The notes: generated by a model not told the origin, from the letters alone. A stretch of 64,000 bases of DNA from Dermatophagoides farinae (GCF_024713945.1 NC_134677.1:4281001-4345000), one strand, 5' to 3'; shown: positions 14,126 through 27,510, numbered from the stretch's first letter. Numbers and translations are program-made.

Positions 14126-17100
14126 GAATTCGGCAAAAACACACATAAAAAATTGATGATAGCGATGGTGGCGGCGGCGGTAGATAGGCAAAATTCTTTC
14201 ACTGAAATCAAAAAGACAAAATGTAAAACAAAAAAAAATGACAGAAAAATAAACAAAAATTTTTCCATCATTCACTTTGCTTTGCGAATATTTTTTTTCC
14301 ATACATCAGATTGATAAATTTTTATTCCATTTATGAAATGGATTTTTGTTTTGCATTCAAATATACGTAAGTTGTTGTGTTGTTGATGAAGAAAAATTTC
14401 GGTTCATACACCACCATCATCAGACAGGTTCCATTACACATTCTCAATCAATCAAATTCTATGTTGGTATGTGGCAGCCAAAGTTGTTTGTATATAATAA
14501 ACATAGTTGAAAGGTGTTTGAAGAATTTGGGGATAGAGAATATTTTTTTGTTTTTTTTTGAAACAAATCATACAGTGAAAGAAATTTACCCATGAATAAA
14601 ATTGAAGAATTATCGTTTGGATAGGCCAGAATTCAATGTATAACTTTTGTCAAATCAGATGTTGTCGTGCCATCGTAGTTCAACGTTTTCTTAACTAGAT
14701 AAATAAAATTCAAAATTCTAAATATTTTACTTCAATTAATCATTTTGTTCATACACATACACATAATACAAAACACATGGTTGAAAGCATCAAATCATCA
14801 TTGGCGTATTAACAGTGAACAGATTCTTATTGCAATAATAATTATTTTTTCATAAGATTCTTCAATTTTTTTATGCTGAGATTTTCATATTGAAAATCAA
14901 AACAAAAAAAAATGAACAAATGTCAACAAATATCAAAGTCAAAGAATAATTCTTTAGTCAAAAAAAAAATTATTATATTTACATTTCGTTTGCATAAATT
15001 TTTTTTTTTACATCATTAACATTATCATCATCATCATTATTATTATTTCTGTATGACGATCAAAAAAAATTCACATAATCAAAAATGGATGGCATACGTA
15101 TGCGATCATATTATCACATCATTAACATCATCATCATCAATGTAATATATTCGAAACAAAAAAAAAAATAAAATAAAATAAGAGGAATGTGTAAGCAAGA
15201 CAAAACAGAAAAATGTCATTTCATTTTAAATTATTAAAAACAATAACATGTATATCATCATTATGATGATCATCATAATTCTATTTCATGTTCAAAGTTC
15301 TAGAAATGAAACAGAAGAAGATGAAGAAGAAGAAAAAAATATGACACAGACAGAATGACAGATATCATATGAATGAAAATGGAATGTTAAAAAAGATTGA
15401 ATTAGATTCGGATGAAGAGATCATTTTTATTATGTGTGTGTGTGTGTGTGGTGAAGAATTTTCAATTTTTTTTTGTTTAGTTTGCGTGTGTTTATTATCG
15501 TTGTCGCTTCAGGCTGTGTGAATATCAAGATTTTCTTTTCTACTGTTTTTATATATCATGCACCAAAATGTATCCAAAACATCATCCAAGGATACATATC
15601 TCATAAATGAATATGATGTGTGTGTGTGTGGATGTGTGACAAAAATATATTTTTAGATTGTCTTGTGTATTTTGGTTTGTTGTTAGAGTCATTCATTCAT
15701 TCATTCATTTTTTTTCTTGTCAACTTAAATTTCTTGTTGTTTAAAGTGTCACACAATTATATTATATATATTAATATTATATTCAATCCAAAGAATCCGT
15801 GTAAACTGAATTTTATTTCATTTTTTTTTTTGCCATCATCATCATGTTCATTATATTTTATTTTTTGAATTTGAATATATAGATAATGGTTTTGCTAATA
15901 ATAACATATCATTTATAAATATGATGATGATGAATCTAATAGTTACATGTGGAGCCATATTTCATACTTTACATTTATTTCAAACGACAAACGATGTGAT
16001 GATAATATAACACACACATACACACACACACACACACAAACACAATTATATAGAAAGCTCGAGGCTAATCAAAGTTTGTCATCATCATAATCATCATTAT
16101 GATGATTGAAAAGATACGCTGATGAAGCTTATTCATACGGAATTCATATACACACGCGTACAAGCGTTATTGTATTTATTTTTTTTTGTCCTTATTCTAA
16201 ATCGTCAAATACATATTTTTCAATTGTCTAGCAAACACGTGCTTTGAATATTGAATATATATATTGAACAATAAGAAAATGGAAAAAAATTAGCTCAAAT
16301 TCAATCTAAAGAGAAAAAAATTTGATGCTTCGAATTATATGATGATGATATTATATATAATCTAAGCACAATGTTTACCAACATTTCTTTTTTTTTCTTG
16401 TCCATAAATAGAAATTGTTATGACAATAATTGAAATAACGAATAATGATGATGATCATCAAGCTTATATTATTCTTGCAATTTCATATATGGTAAATAGA
16501 AAAGTTTTCTTATTTTTTCATTTTTTTTTTCTTTGTTCATTCGTTATTGACACGCGACCAAAACACAGAAAGATTCATAAAACACATAGAGAATCGAGAA
16601 CATTGTTTTTCGTTGTTGTTTTTTTTGTTGTTACTCTGCTGGACCAAAAGACATTTCACGGTCTAGACACGTGTGTGTAGCATACATTTACACCACTGCC
16701 ACCGTTACGGCTAAATGGATCTACATGGATCTAGAAATAGAATGAAAATGGATAAATGGACGTATGATTCAAAATAAATAAAATATTCTTATGAATTAAT
16801 TAACAAAAAAAATAGATAAATTGAGAACGGATCTTTTCCCAGAAAAAAAGAAGGAAAGTTGTGTAACTCTCTATATCTCTCAGTCACTTTCTTGTTCATT
16901 CTAATGAGAATTTTTTTTGAGACTCTAACATGAAAGATAAAAAAAGACCGTCTTAAAAGTGCAAAATACAAAAAAAAAGTTTTCACAAACAAAGATATAT
17001 TTGTTGTTCATTTTGTTGTTTTATTTTCATTATGAATGAATGACTAAATCTATTCATTCACAATATCCAACTTGTGCGGCCACAGAACCACACACATGAA

Positions 17101-17565
17101 CACGTACTAAAAAAAAAACAAAAAAAAATTGATTCCATCTTCCATATGTGTGGTAGTCGAACATCTTATATTTTGGTCTATTTTATTGCAAATTAATCGA
17201 ACAAAACCAGATGAAAAAAAACCAAGATATCAATGAATATTGAACAAAAAAAATGTGCAACTAAAATGCTTTGGTGAATTGGCGGTTACGATCAATTGCA
17301 AAAAAAAACACACACACAAAAATGGTTCTAAAAGACCCACAAAGATATAAAGATGAAACAGTCCGGAACATGACGACATGATCCAAACAGAGTTATAAAC
17401 AAAATATATATTTAAAAAATGATACACAAATAAATATCGCTTATAACTATGATTTTGAGCTCAGGATAGATTTTTTTTTCTTTCATATCACTTTTTATAA
17501 ATGTCGGTATCTTTTTCATTCCATTCGGTTTTCTATCTATTTCTAATTCATGTGGTTGTGGATGC

Positions 17566-17588
17566 GTGTGTGTGTGTGTGTGTGTGTG
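17566..17588. repeat. (GT)n microsatellite
   Basis: About 11.5 GT units. Confidence 0.9.
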
Positions 17589-17701
17589 CCCGAATCTCGG
17601 CTTCGGCTTTAACATCATAGACAGATTTTTGTTTGTTTGTTTGTTTAGTATCAAACAACCATGCAAACATACATACTTTTATCCTCTAAATTCAATCTTT
17701 A

Positions 17702-17719
17702 TGATGATGATCATCATCA
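17702..17719. repeat. 18-bp perfect palindrome of GAT/ATC units
   Basis: TGATGATGA is followed directly by its reverse complement TCATCATCA, with GATC at the centre. Confidence 0.9.
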
Positions 17720-17866
17720 AATAATAACCAAATGGATGGATAAATGAATGTAATGAATAAAATGAATAGGAAACAATTTTTATCATTTTTAATTCAACAA
17801 CCGACAATGGCCAACATATATAAATATACAAAAAATTCAATGACAACGACTACTAAACATGATAAA

Positions 17867-17928
17867 GATGATGATGATGATGATGATGGCATTCGGTTTA
17901 TTCATCATCATCATCATCATCATCATCA
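17867..17928. repeat. Inverted trinucleotide pair (GAT)n then (ATC)n
   Basis: A run of about seven GAT units (17867-17888) is followed after a 13-bp spacer by about nine ATC units (17902-17928). The two blocks are reverse complements and could fold into a stem of about 20 bp. Both reading directions give poly-Asp, poly-His, poly-Met or poly-Ile frames, which explains the cluster of spurious ORFs here. Confidence 0.9.
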
Positions 17929-20140
17929 ACATGACGAGATTTCTTTGGGGACCCGACAACATACACACACACACACGAACGACCACAATGTATGAAAAAA
18001 AGCTTTGCTCACTCAGCAAAATTAATTCTTGTCTCTTATATATGAATATGTGTGTGCCCACATTTAAGAGAATCTTATTTGGGTATCCATACACACACAC
18101 ATCAGTTATTTGCCCAAGTCACGCTGGTCGATTTGCTTGTTTCTTTCTTCTTCTTCATCATTTTCATATTCAAGAAAACTTTTTCCAACTTATGTTTCAT
18201 TGATGACAAAGAAGAAAAAGAAAATTCTATCATTCGTATGATGATAATGATGATGATATGAATGAGATGAATATTTGAAAATAAAATGAGGCGTCAAAAA
18301 AAATTAGCTTAGCTTCCATTAGAAATTTTCATGCAATTTCAAATACAGTCAATTACACATTTGAAAAGGCAAAAGAAGAATTTTTTTGTTACAAAAATAA
18401 AATTTAAAAAAATTCTCCATTGGGGACCATTGGCCATGAAAATATGACGACTATGGATTATGGATGATGATGATTATAATAATAATAATAATAAACAGCA
18501 TTTGAATATAACTGACCTAAGCAAAAAAAAAAATGAAAATGAAATTGAATATCATTATGATTAAGACATTGTATCATTTGTTTATCAATTTTCTTTTGAA
18601 AAATGGTTCGATTTTTTTTTCGTCAGAATTCCTTTCCATAAAAGTGGCCATTTCATTTTCATCACCATCATATGTGCAGCATGAAAATGTAAATCCAATT
18701 ACGACATGACATTTTATATTCCATTTCTGTTTAGAAAAAAATTTTTTTTTATCCCCATTGAATAAACAGTGAATAAAGCATTATGGATGGCTATGAATCA
18801 TAACAGAATAATAATAATAATAATAACTTGAGGAAAAAAACCATCATCACAATAATCATCATCATCATCATCATCGACAACGATACTATTATTTTTGATT
18901 TTAGAAAACCCGATTCCATTCTCCGTTTCAATTTCATCATACAAAATATCAAAATAAATCAAATGTCAACGCAAAATTGATACTAGCATACACACACACA
19001 CACAGACTGGCAAAGTATTAAATTATTGTTATTGCCTGAAAAAGATAATCTGCTTTTGTATATATACACTAGTCGGACAAAAAAAAAGATTCCATTTACC
19101 AATGAAGCAATCATAATCGTCAAAAATAAGTTTCATAATGCACACGACCCAAAAAAAAAAAAATAGAATGCAAAAACCATCAAGAAAAACAAATCAAATT
19201 CTAACCATTACAGACACTCACCAAAATTTAAGCCTAAAATGAATAACAAAATAAATAAGAATAATATGACAAGTTGCTTGGAATTCAAAAACTGAAAGAT
19301 AAATATTAATCAATGTCATGGAATTTTACTGGCAAAAAAAAAAATCTCCACTTAACCAAGCAAAAGTTATTTTGACACTTTAATAAAATAAAATAACAAG
19401 ATCTTTTGGCACTAGAACCAATTCAAATAAATAAAAAAAAATGAATTATTTAAAATTATTACTGAAATTTGCACACATGGAATCCCAATTTGATCTATTT
19501 GAATGAAATACTGTAGGTCAAAGTTGAATCAAGTCAAATAGTATGTACACAGTTTATTCAATAAAAAAAATGAAACAAAAACAAATACACACAAGCAAAG
19601 AGAGAGACAGATACATGAACAATATGGACCATTTTACATGATGCTGCCAATCGAATTCCCAGTTATGTTGCTGGTTCTCATGAGAATCACACTACAATTC
19701 TTTGCTTTCGTTAATTTCAATCTAAAACATCGAAACAAAACAAAACAGGAGGGGTGAGTCAACATAAACATTATTATTATTATCATAACTATAAATGATA
19801 AAAAAATTCATTTGTTCCATTTTTCTCTCCACTTTCTTATTATTGGACCCGAATCGTTTTTCTATTATTATTCATTGTTTTCATCATTCATTCAGATGCA
19901 AATAATGATCGAACCAAACAAACATATTTTTTACTATACTGGAAGCTAAAAAATTCTACTATCTGTATTATATGATCAAACATACATCTATTTTTTTACG
20001 TAAATATAGATATGAGAGGCAATAAACAATGAATGAAAAAAAAACAACTGACCAATGTCCCATTTGATGAATTTGAATCTGGATTTCGACAACAACAACA
20101 AAAAAATAAAAAATGACTGCGTGGGTGATAGTGGGAAAAC

Positions 20141-20156
20141 ATATATATATATATAT
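20141..20156. repeat. (AT)8 run
   Basis: Sixteen bases of alternating AT. Confidence 0.85.
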
Positions 20157-21412
20157 TCGACACGTTCTACTTAAAACACGTGCCATGGACGTTATTTTAT
20201 GGTATTTATTGTTCAAGATGACTAATTGGAAACCATTAAGAATTTTTTTTTGATGTTTACTGCAAAAAAAACCTACAAACAAATACTTTACACTATTTCG
20301 GATACACAAACATTGTTTTAAATCTTGACTGAATTCACTGACCGTTGGTCAATCAAAATGGCCAAATGTACCATTATTACAAAAAACAATACATTCAAAA
20401 TGATGTAAATGGTAGGACAATTATGAACAAACATTCAATGAAAATACGAACAAAAGAAAGAGAGGTTTTTTTCAAATTTAAAACTACACACATATATAGT
20501 ACCTTATTCAATTCAATTTAGTTCAATTTTTATTTTTATAATGAAAAAAAAACGGTTTCTATTTATGTTTCTATGGCCAGTTCTCCATTACAATAACATG
20601 ATGAAAATAACGAAAAAAAAGACAAAGATTGTATGATGAAAAATAAAAACTTTTAAACAATAAATTATTATTTTGACTGAATAAATGAATGTAAAATAAA
20701 TTGTGAAAGGAAACGGAAACATTTTCTTCATTCGATGATAAAAATGGGAAAAAAAATCTGTTCCTACATCAATTGAGATGTCAGTAACTTGTCAAAATAT
20801 TAACTCTGTGTCTGGATATAATAATAACAATAACATAATAAAAAAAAAATCTTCCAAAACGATATTAAAATAGTTTCTACAGAAAAAAAAACAATCTCAA
20901 ATTGCAGAAGCATCGACACAAGGCAATCAATCATTTTTGCCATTCATTGACCTTTCACCTTATATGATCCAAATCAGAGATATATGAGAGACATACGACC
21001 GTTCATTCATTTATTCATCAATGATGACGATCATCAGTGATTGTTGCCATCATTCGTCTATTTTTTTCTCTTAAATGAGTCTATTAAATGACAACGTCAA
21101 AAAATGAACAGTTTAACTATGATGACAATCATTGATCGTATAGGATAGAAGTGGATGTAAGATTTGATCAATATACAATATTCCGTCAATCATATATATT
21201 AATAGATGTCATAATAATAATAATAAAAATGATCAAAATGAATATATATGCCTGCTACACTTATTTTTGCAACAGACACACAGGATTCAATAGTGTTTGA
21301 CCTTTTTTCCAGGACCCAGTGGATTTAGACAAAAGATGAAAAAAAAATTGAACGATAAATTGAAATATTATTATAAAAGAGAAACGATGAACAAAAAAAA
21401 AATGAACAACAT

Positions 21413-21456
21413 ACACGCGTACACATTTATATATGATGCACGTGCACGAGGCACGT
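21413..21456. promoter_or_regulatory. Possible regulatory cluster: ACGCGT and E-box palindrome
   Basis: An ACGCGT site (21415-21420) is followed by the perfect 10-bp palindrome TGCACGTGCA (21437-21446, E-box CACGTG at the centre) and a further GGCACGTAC. These CpG-containing motifs stand out against the AT-rich intron. Binding by bHLH or bHLH-PAS factors is inference from the core motif only. Confidence 0.2.
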
Positions 21457-23084
21457 ACATCATCAATTCTAAACGTTTTAAATTTATAAATCATTCAAAC
21501 CCAAACACACACATAGAAAGAACTTAGATGGTTAAATCGGTTAAAAATTTTCAAGAGTAAAATTTTTGAAACCGTGAAAACTAAATCGTTAAGCTAGATT
21601 AGAAATATAGCTTGATAAAACTATCAAATGGGTTGCATAGAAACAAAATGGATTTTGACAACAACAACAACAACAAAAAAAATTAACATTGGATAACAAT
21701 ATTCCACACTGACCATCAGAATAACTCACTATCAATAATAACGAGTAACCGGTCAACATTTGGTCAATTTAAAGAAAAAAAGGGTAACGGTAACTATGTC
21801 ACCATAACTGTCATTTTCAATTTAAATTAAATATATATGGAATCTAGAAATGAACATTTTTTCTTTTCATTCAATCAATTAAATTCCCAATTGGATTTAT
21901 ATGTGATGACCATTTTGATGATTCATAGAGGTCAATCGAAAAATGAATAGACAGTGAAAAAAAAATTGTACGTATTCATACATTTATGCATGTGATTTGA
22001 TGTATTTTCATCGAAATTATAAAATGAAAAATATACGATACTTTTTGTGAACAGGATTGAATTTCATCATCATAATGCTGTAATGCTATGGTAGCTAGTT
22101 AGTATACTATACACTTGTCAATACAATGTATTATGAATTTATTTTATGGATCAATTTGTTTGAAAAAAAACTTTCAAACAACAAGACAGACAGGCCTAAA
22201 TCATAAGCTTTGATGTATTGTGCATTTTGTTTCTGCACAATTAATAATTATAACTTATGAGATTATAGACAATTAAAGTTAATAATAATAATTTTTTTTT
22301 TTTGCTCTCCAGGATTTTGTTTGGATATTATTAATTAGAAACAAAATGAATTGAGAACCAGATCACCATCATTCAAACAGAACAGAACAAAACGAGGTTG
22401 ATAATATGAAAAAAAAGAAAGAGAGAGAAAAAAAAACAAAAAAAAACCTAAACTTGTGATATTCAGTGATTTTTTTTTTACTTTCTCATCATCCGCCACC
22501 ACCACCACCACTGTTTTCTATCGGGTTCTGTAAACTGAGCATCCATATATCATCTACAACCAAGTATATATGATAGAGCGGTAGAATTTGATCCGATCTC
22601 TAGTTTCTACTATTTTTTTTTTTTGTTGTTCGGAAGCAAAAATATTCTGTTGCCTTTACAATGTATTTATCATCAGCATTTTGATGATGATAGTATTGAA
22701 TCGAAAAAAAAATCAAAGTCAATTTAATTTTAGTTTATTTCTATTATCATTTTATGATGATGATGATGATGTTGAAGAGATGATCTTTTTTTTAGACCGG
22801 GGCGTCGGCAGCATATTGGTGAACGTGAACGAAAAAGTTTGTTGTATGAAAAAGTTTTTCTCTGTTTGTGTGTGTGTGATGTTCGGTTATTCTGTTTGTT
22901 TATATATGTATGTATATGTAATAATAATGTACCCGAAAGACAATAAATTATTTAGGGACTATGAAAAAAGAGAGAGAGAGAGAGTAAGAAAGAAAAAACA
23001 GCTTTTGGCTGCTTGATGTGTATATGTTTGGTTATAATATTATATTAATAATAATAATATAAAACAACAATAACTGCTACTACA

Positions 23085-23105
23085 AATAATAATAATAATA
23101 ATAAT
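23085..23105. repeat. (AAT)n microsatellite
   Basis: Seven AAT units. Confidence 0.85.
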
Positions 23106-23851
23106 GAGAGAAAACCAGAGCAAGTAATGAAACAGGAAAAAAATCAGCTTATGATCCATTCAAACAGACCTGGCAGAAAAAAAAACTTGTATGAACCAAA
23201 AAAAATGGTATGAAACATATATTTTGTCCCTATTTACAATGGAATGAAATCTGGTTTGTGATGATGATGATGGAATCATAACTTTTTTTCTATTATTATG
23301 GAATCAGATTTTCGATCCAAAAAAAAAACAATCATCATCGATAAAAACAAAACAAAAAAAAAATAGCAGAAAGTTTGTTAATTATTCATCAAAAAATCAT
23401 AAATTTTTTCTCGTTCGAGAGATTATATATTTATCAACTGGACATTTTTTTTATTGGATTTGAAAGCCAAATATTATTGGGTTTTATTGATTATATGATG
23501 ATACCTGATGATACCCTAAATATTTGGGCAATGTGTTACTTTGGTATGAATACCGGTTCGATAATTAACTATGCAATTCAGCAAAAAAAAACAGAAAAAA
23601 TGAAAATCATGAAATAAATTTTTTTTTTTAGTTATTATCATCATCATCGTGTAAAGACCACCATCAGCGTGAAACAGATTTCATTTCAATTTTTTTCTGG
23701 CAAATCAACAACAGTAATAATGATGGAAACACAATAACTTGATTGGAATTCTTTTTTTTGTTGTTATTATTCATTTAGCATCATATATTATGAAAAAAAA
23801 TAATTATCGATTACGATTGAAATGATTTATAGAAATTAATCGAAGAAAAAT

Positions 23852-23871
23852 ACACACACACACACACACAC
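23852..23871. repeat. (AC)10 microsatellite
   Basis: Pure AC run. Confidence 0.9.
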
Positions 23872-24500
23872 GAGTTCTCATGTACATTTCACTGGCTATA
23901 ATAATCATCATCGTCGTCATCATTTTCTCATTATAAAAAGACAAGATTACCAGTGAATAGTGAATAAAAAAAAACAAGTTATTATTTCATACAAAATCTC
24001 AAAATAGAATGTGACTTTTTTTCACAAAAAAAACTTTTTCATATATATGAATCATATGGGCATCATAAAATTTATTGGTTCCTTTTTTCTATTTAAAATT
24101 TTTGAACGAAGAAAAAAAAAGAAAAAGAAAATTCAAAATAATGAAACTGAAGTGTACTGGTTTTTTTCATTATTCAAATTCAATAAATAATATTTCAATT
24201 ATAAACATGGCATGAAGCCAAAAAAAACAAAAACAAAACAAACAAAAAATCATCTAATGAAGAGAGAAGAGGTAAAGTTGTGGAGACAAATAAAAAAAAA
24301 GTAAGAAAAACAAAAAATTTATTCATCGATATCAAATATGACTGTTGTTGTTGTGATTTGATTCTTTTAACCAGTGGATATAAATTTTAAAAAAATGTTT
24401 GTGGAAATACAACACAGAGAGAGAGAGTTGTGTGTCATGTGTCATCCATGACATATATATCATTTATGTTATGATGGCAAAAAAAAATACATGGCTCGAA

Positions 24501-24547
24501 TATCATCATCATCATCATCATCATTGATATTGAATGATGATGATGAA
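24501..24547. repeat. Inverted trinucleotide pair (ATC)n then (GAT)n
   Basis: About eight ATC units (24501-24524) face about five GAT units (24533-24547) across a short spacer, a potential hairpin of about 15 bp. Confidence 0.85.
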
Positions 24548-24783
24548 GTTTAATTATTGTTCACGCATCAAACAAAAAAAAAGAAAGATTTTTTATCTTT
24601 CTTGTTCTCCATATACGAAAAAAAACTAACATTCAAGTGAAATGAAATGAAATTCTTGCCATCATCATAAATGAACAATTTGTGAACGAAAAAAAAGGCG
24701 TCCATTGATTTACAGCTCAAAAAAAAATGAAATTTTCCATCAAAAACAACACTGAATATGTATCTTGTGATTATAAAAATATT

Positions 24784-24808
24784 TGTGTGTGTGTGTGTGT
24801 GTGTGTGT
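24784..24808. repeat. (TG)12 microsatellite
   Basis: Pure TG run. A block of AAAAAT/AAAT-type repeats follows at about 24870-24920. Confidence 0.9.
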
Positions 24809-25376
24809 TTATATGACAGGTATATAAAAATTATGACAAGTGAAACAGGCATATGCAGTGAAAAACATGAGTAAAAAAAATAAAAAATAAAAATAAAAAA
24901 TAAATAAATAAAAATAAAAATTTCAAAAAATGAAACCAAATGAATATTTTTTTCGATTTCAAACATAAGATAAAAAAAAATAAACATGGTGGATGTATGG
25001 AACAAGATTGGCAACATTTCAGCCATCATCATTATGGGCATGACAAAATATTATTTTTTGAAATAATTTATGCTATTGTATTTTTGTCATTTCGTTTGTA
25101 TCATCATCATCATAGTTGTTGATTATGATAGCGATGGTGGTGATTACCATCAAGATATTGATGAGAGGCAAAAGTCAACTTATTATAACCATATTTTATC
25201 ATAAATTATTTTTCAATATATGCAACTAAAACAAAGTGAAAAAAAAATACTAAAATTAAAATGCCCAATCCTCATATACTAAAACTAAACTTCTTACATG
25301 GATTTAGGATAGATTTACTTGATTTGAAATATATAAAATTATTAAATTTTTAGCAAGAAAACAAAAAAATCTGATA

Positions 25377-25384
25377 GCACTTAC
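25377..25384 (-). promoter_or_regulatory. Splice donor of the SALL-like exon 1
   Basis: Minus-strand GTAAGTGC directly follows the last exon base at 25385. It matches the GTRAGT donor consensus at all six positions and leaves the reading frame in phase 1. Confidence 0.8.
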
Positions 25385-25592
25385 CAGAATTATTTTGTTG
25401 TTGTAATGACTGTTGTTGATTATTAGAATCACTGATTATAATATTGCTGCTATCCTTATTGTTGCCGATTTTGTCACTATCAATGTCGATATCGATATTT
25501 CCGTTAACTTTATTTATCTCACTCTGTTCGTCTTCTTCGTCTTCGGATGTTGTAGCGTAATGTTTTGGCCGAGGCTGTTTACGACGTGACAT
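25385..25592 (-). CDS. First coding exon of a SALL/Spalt-like zinc-finger transcription factor (partial)
   Basis: The exon encodes 69 codons plus one base (phase 1). The N-terminus MSRRKQPRPKH matches the short basic motif at the extreme N-terminus of SALL, FOG and BCL11 proteins. In those families MSRRKQ binds RBBP4/RBBP7 and recruits the NuRD co-repressor in the nucleus. Next come an acidic patch (SEDEEDEQSE, about residues 16-25), an Ile-Asp repeat (NIDIDIDSD, about 31-39) and a Gln/Asn-rich tail (NNQQQSLQQQNNS, about 57-69). The start is the only ATG in any frame in the 118 bases upstream to 25709, with A at -3. The exon ends CTG/GTAAGTGC, a consensus donor, and continuing past it gives only seven more codons after Gly-Lys before a stop. 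Codons are more GC-rich than the flanks. Vertebrate SALL genes also have a short first coding exon with this motif and an acidic stretch, so SALL is my first choice, BCL11 or FOG second. Zinc fingers are not in the window. Confidence 0.82.
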
Positions 25593-25709
25593 TATCAAAA
25601 TAGGATCAACACTTAATGAATGTGTATTTTTTTTGTTTTGTTCTGTTCCTGTGTGTGTGTATCTTGCAGATTGGTGAATTGAATGTGATTGATGTTTAAA
25701 TGTCAACAA
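25593..25709 (-). promoter_or_regulatory. Probable 5' untranslated leader of the SALL-like gene
   Basis: The 117 bases upstream of the start codon contain no ATG in any frame, as expected of a leader. The reading frame stays open here but has no methionine. A possible 3' splice site (ACACACAG/GAAC, about 25643-25656) could mean the coding exon is preceded by an upstream non-coding exon. No TATA box or clear initiator was identified. Confidence 0.4.
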
Positions 25710-26479
25710 TTTACCGTTTGTTGAATAAAATGATCAAAATTATAATCTATATCATCATCATGATCATAGAAGTTGATTGTATGATTAAATTTATTGAATT
25801 AACTGTCATTCAATTGTTGAATTTATTCCATTTGATGATGATGATGATGATGAATATACCTGAACAATGGAAAGAGAAAAATAAATAAAATCATTTAAAA
25901 AAACATTAAAATATTTTCTTTCTAGTCAGAAATGAAAGAGCAAAAATCAAACAAAAATTTCATAAAATGATCATGATCGATGTTTATGATGATGATGGAG
26001 ATAGAATATTGACGATGAAAAACAAAGGAATGCATGTAAGATGATATAGTCTTCTATACAATCAATCAATAATATTTATTAGATATTTTTCAATCATAAA
26101 GAAATGGCAGAAAAAAAAGTTAACACATAAGCGTGATATTGAATTTTAAATGGAATGATGATGAAAAGAAATGAAAAAATACATGTGGCAAATGTAATAT
26201 GTTTATGATTGCTGTTTTCCTTTTTTTTTTTTTTGACTGACAAAATAAAAATTTTGTGGTCGGTAAATATTGAATTTTTTTTCAAATAATGAATAAATTA
26301 ACAACCAGCAGCAATATAGCTGCTGTAATCGATCCATAATATGTGTGTGTGTGAGTGTGTTTGTGTACCCAGGAAAATTACCTTGTCCATGGAATGTTTG
26401 CACATTTGTGAATGTGAATGTGAAACACGTGTAATAAGTTCGACAAAAAAAATTTCCATTGTCTATTTTTTTCAATATC

Positions 26480-26511
<32 letters not shown>
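26480..26511. repeat. (ATG)n microsatellite, about 10.7 units
   Basis: One of the longest pure trinucleotide runs in the window. Confidence 0.95.
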
Positions 26512-26838
26512 CAAGATAATTTCACTTGAAATAAAAATAAAATAAAATTTGAATGTAAAAATTGATGAAGGCAACGAAAAAAAAATCAATGATAAAACTT
26601 GATTAAAGTATGAGAAAAAAAGAAAATTAAATAAAATTTCCGTCAAATTTCCATGTGTCAAAACTACCACCCCCCAATCATCATCATCATCATCAAATAG
26701 CGGGTGTAATAAGCATTGAATCACACTTATTATTACAACATGGAAACAACGGAGTGAAAAAAAAAATTCCACTTTTTACCGATTATTAAATTGAAATTTT
26801 TCTTTCCCTCTATTCACTTAATGATCAAACTGGTGACT

Positions 26839-26863
26839 ACACACACACACACACACACACACA
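26839..26863. repeat. (AC)12 microsatellite
   Basis: Pure AC run. Confidence 0.9.
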
Positions 26864-27510
26864 AAACTGTTTTAACAATTAGTGATAAGCAAGAAAAACC
26901 CAAAATTGAAATTCAAAGAAAAAAAAATATAAAAAACCAAGTTGAATAATAATGATGAATATGAATAACTGTATTTAACCATGAAATAATCAATAAAATT
27001 ATTCAATTTTAGACATATACACAAACACATTACAATCAGAATGAAATGAAATTATCACCTTAACCAAAAATTAATAACCAACATGCAATAATGACAATTT
27101 TTGTTTACTTAATATATCATAATGTTGTTATCATCCCTTGATCATAATGCAAATCTTTATCATTTATGGATGTTGATAAGAATTAATAATAATAATAATA
27201 ATAATCAAGAACAAAATACATATCATACAACGTTTCCATTTATGTCACAAAAAAAAAATAATTAGCCAAACATTTTAAATATATACTGATACAGATTGAA
27301 TGGTTGACCATATATTACAAAAAAAATTTTCTCCAAATTTATATTTTAAAATTCAAAATACACACACACACATAACATCAATGCTCATACATTCTAAGGA
27401 AAATGGAAATTACTGTCTTTGTATTTGTGTGCACAGAACCGAAAAAACACACTATGTAGTATGAGGTCCAAAAAAAAACCAATGGCCCCTTAATAAAAAA
27501 AAAACCTACG

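Larger units (their letters stand above)
1..25384 (-). other. Probable long first intron of the minus-strand SALL/spalt-like gene (right part only)
   Basis: The intron begins at the GTAAGTGC donor that follows the exon at 25385-25592 and runs leftwards. I found no convincing downstream exon before the left edge. A multi-zinc-finger exon would appear as a long open frame with paired Cys-X2-Cys and His-X3-His motifs, and none is present. The intron is therefore at least about 25 kb unless a short exon has been missed. The sequence is AT-rich with microsatellites and homopolymers throughout. That it is a single intron is inference from the donor and the missing zinc fingers. Confidence 0.55.
12419..25384. 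other. Non-coding stretch, simple-repeat rich
   Basis: No supported exon. Open frames at 14377-14595, 22588-23016 and 23375-23617 were read and none gave a recognisable domain. Less repetitive patches occur near 14380-14600, 16530-16740 and 21400-21470, the last with an ACGCGT site and a TGCACGTGCA palindrome. Homopolymers and ATC, AAT, AC/GT runs fill the rest. Confidence 0.6.

Noticed and set aside
17744..18261. Cluster of overlapping frames on both strands
   Set aside because: All are different readings of the same facing GAT/ATC and AC repeats (His, Asp, Met, Ile, Thr-His runs).
22495..22512. CCACC-triplet run as a G-quadruplex on the minus strand
   Set aside because: It has only GG doublets, not GGG tracts, the same as at 53290 and 54394-54412, so it does not meet the usual motif.
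26203..26772. 189-codon minus-strand frame, the longest in the window
   Set aside because: It is built from poly-Asp, a run of Ile and Phe/Leu-rich readings of ATC repeats and T tracts, with no domain and no coherent codon use.
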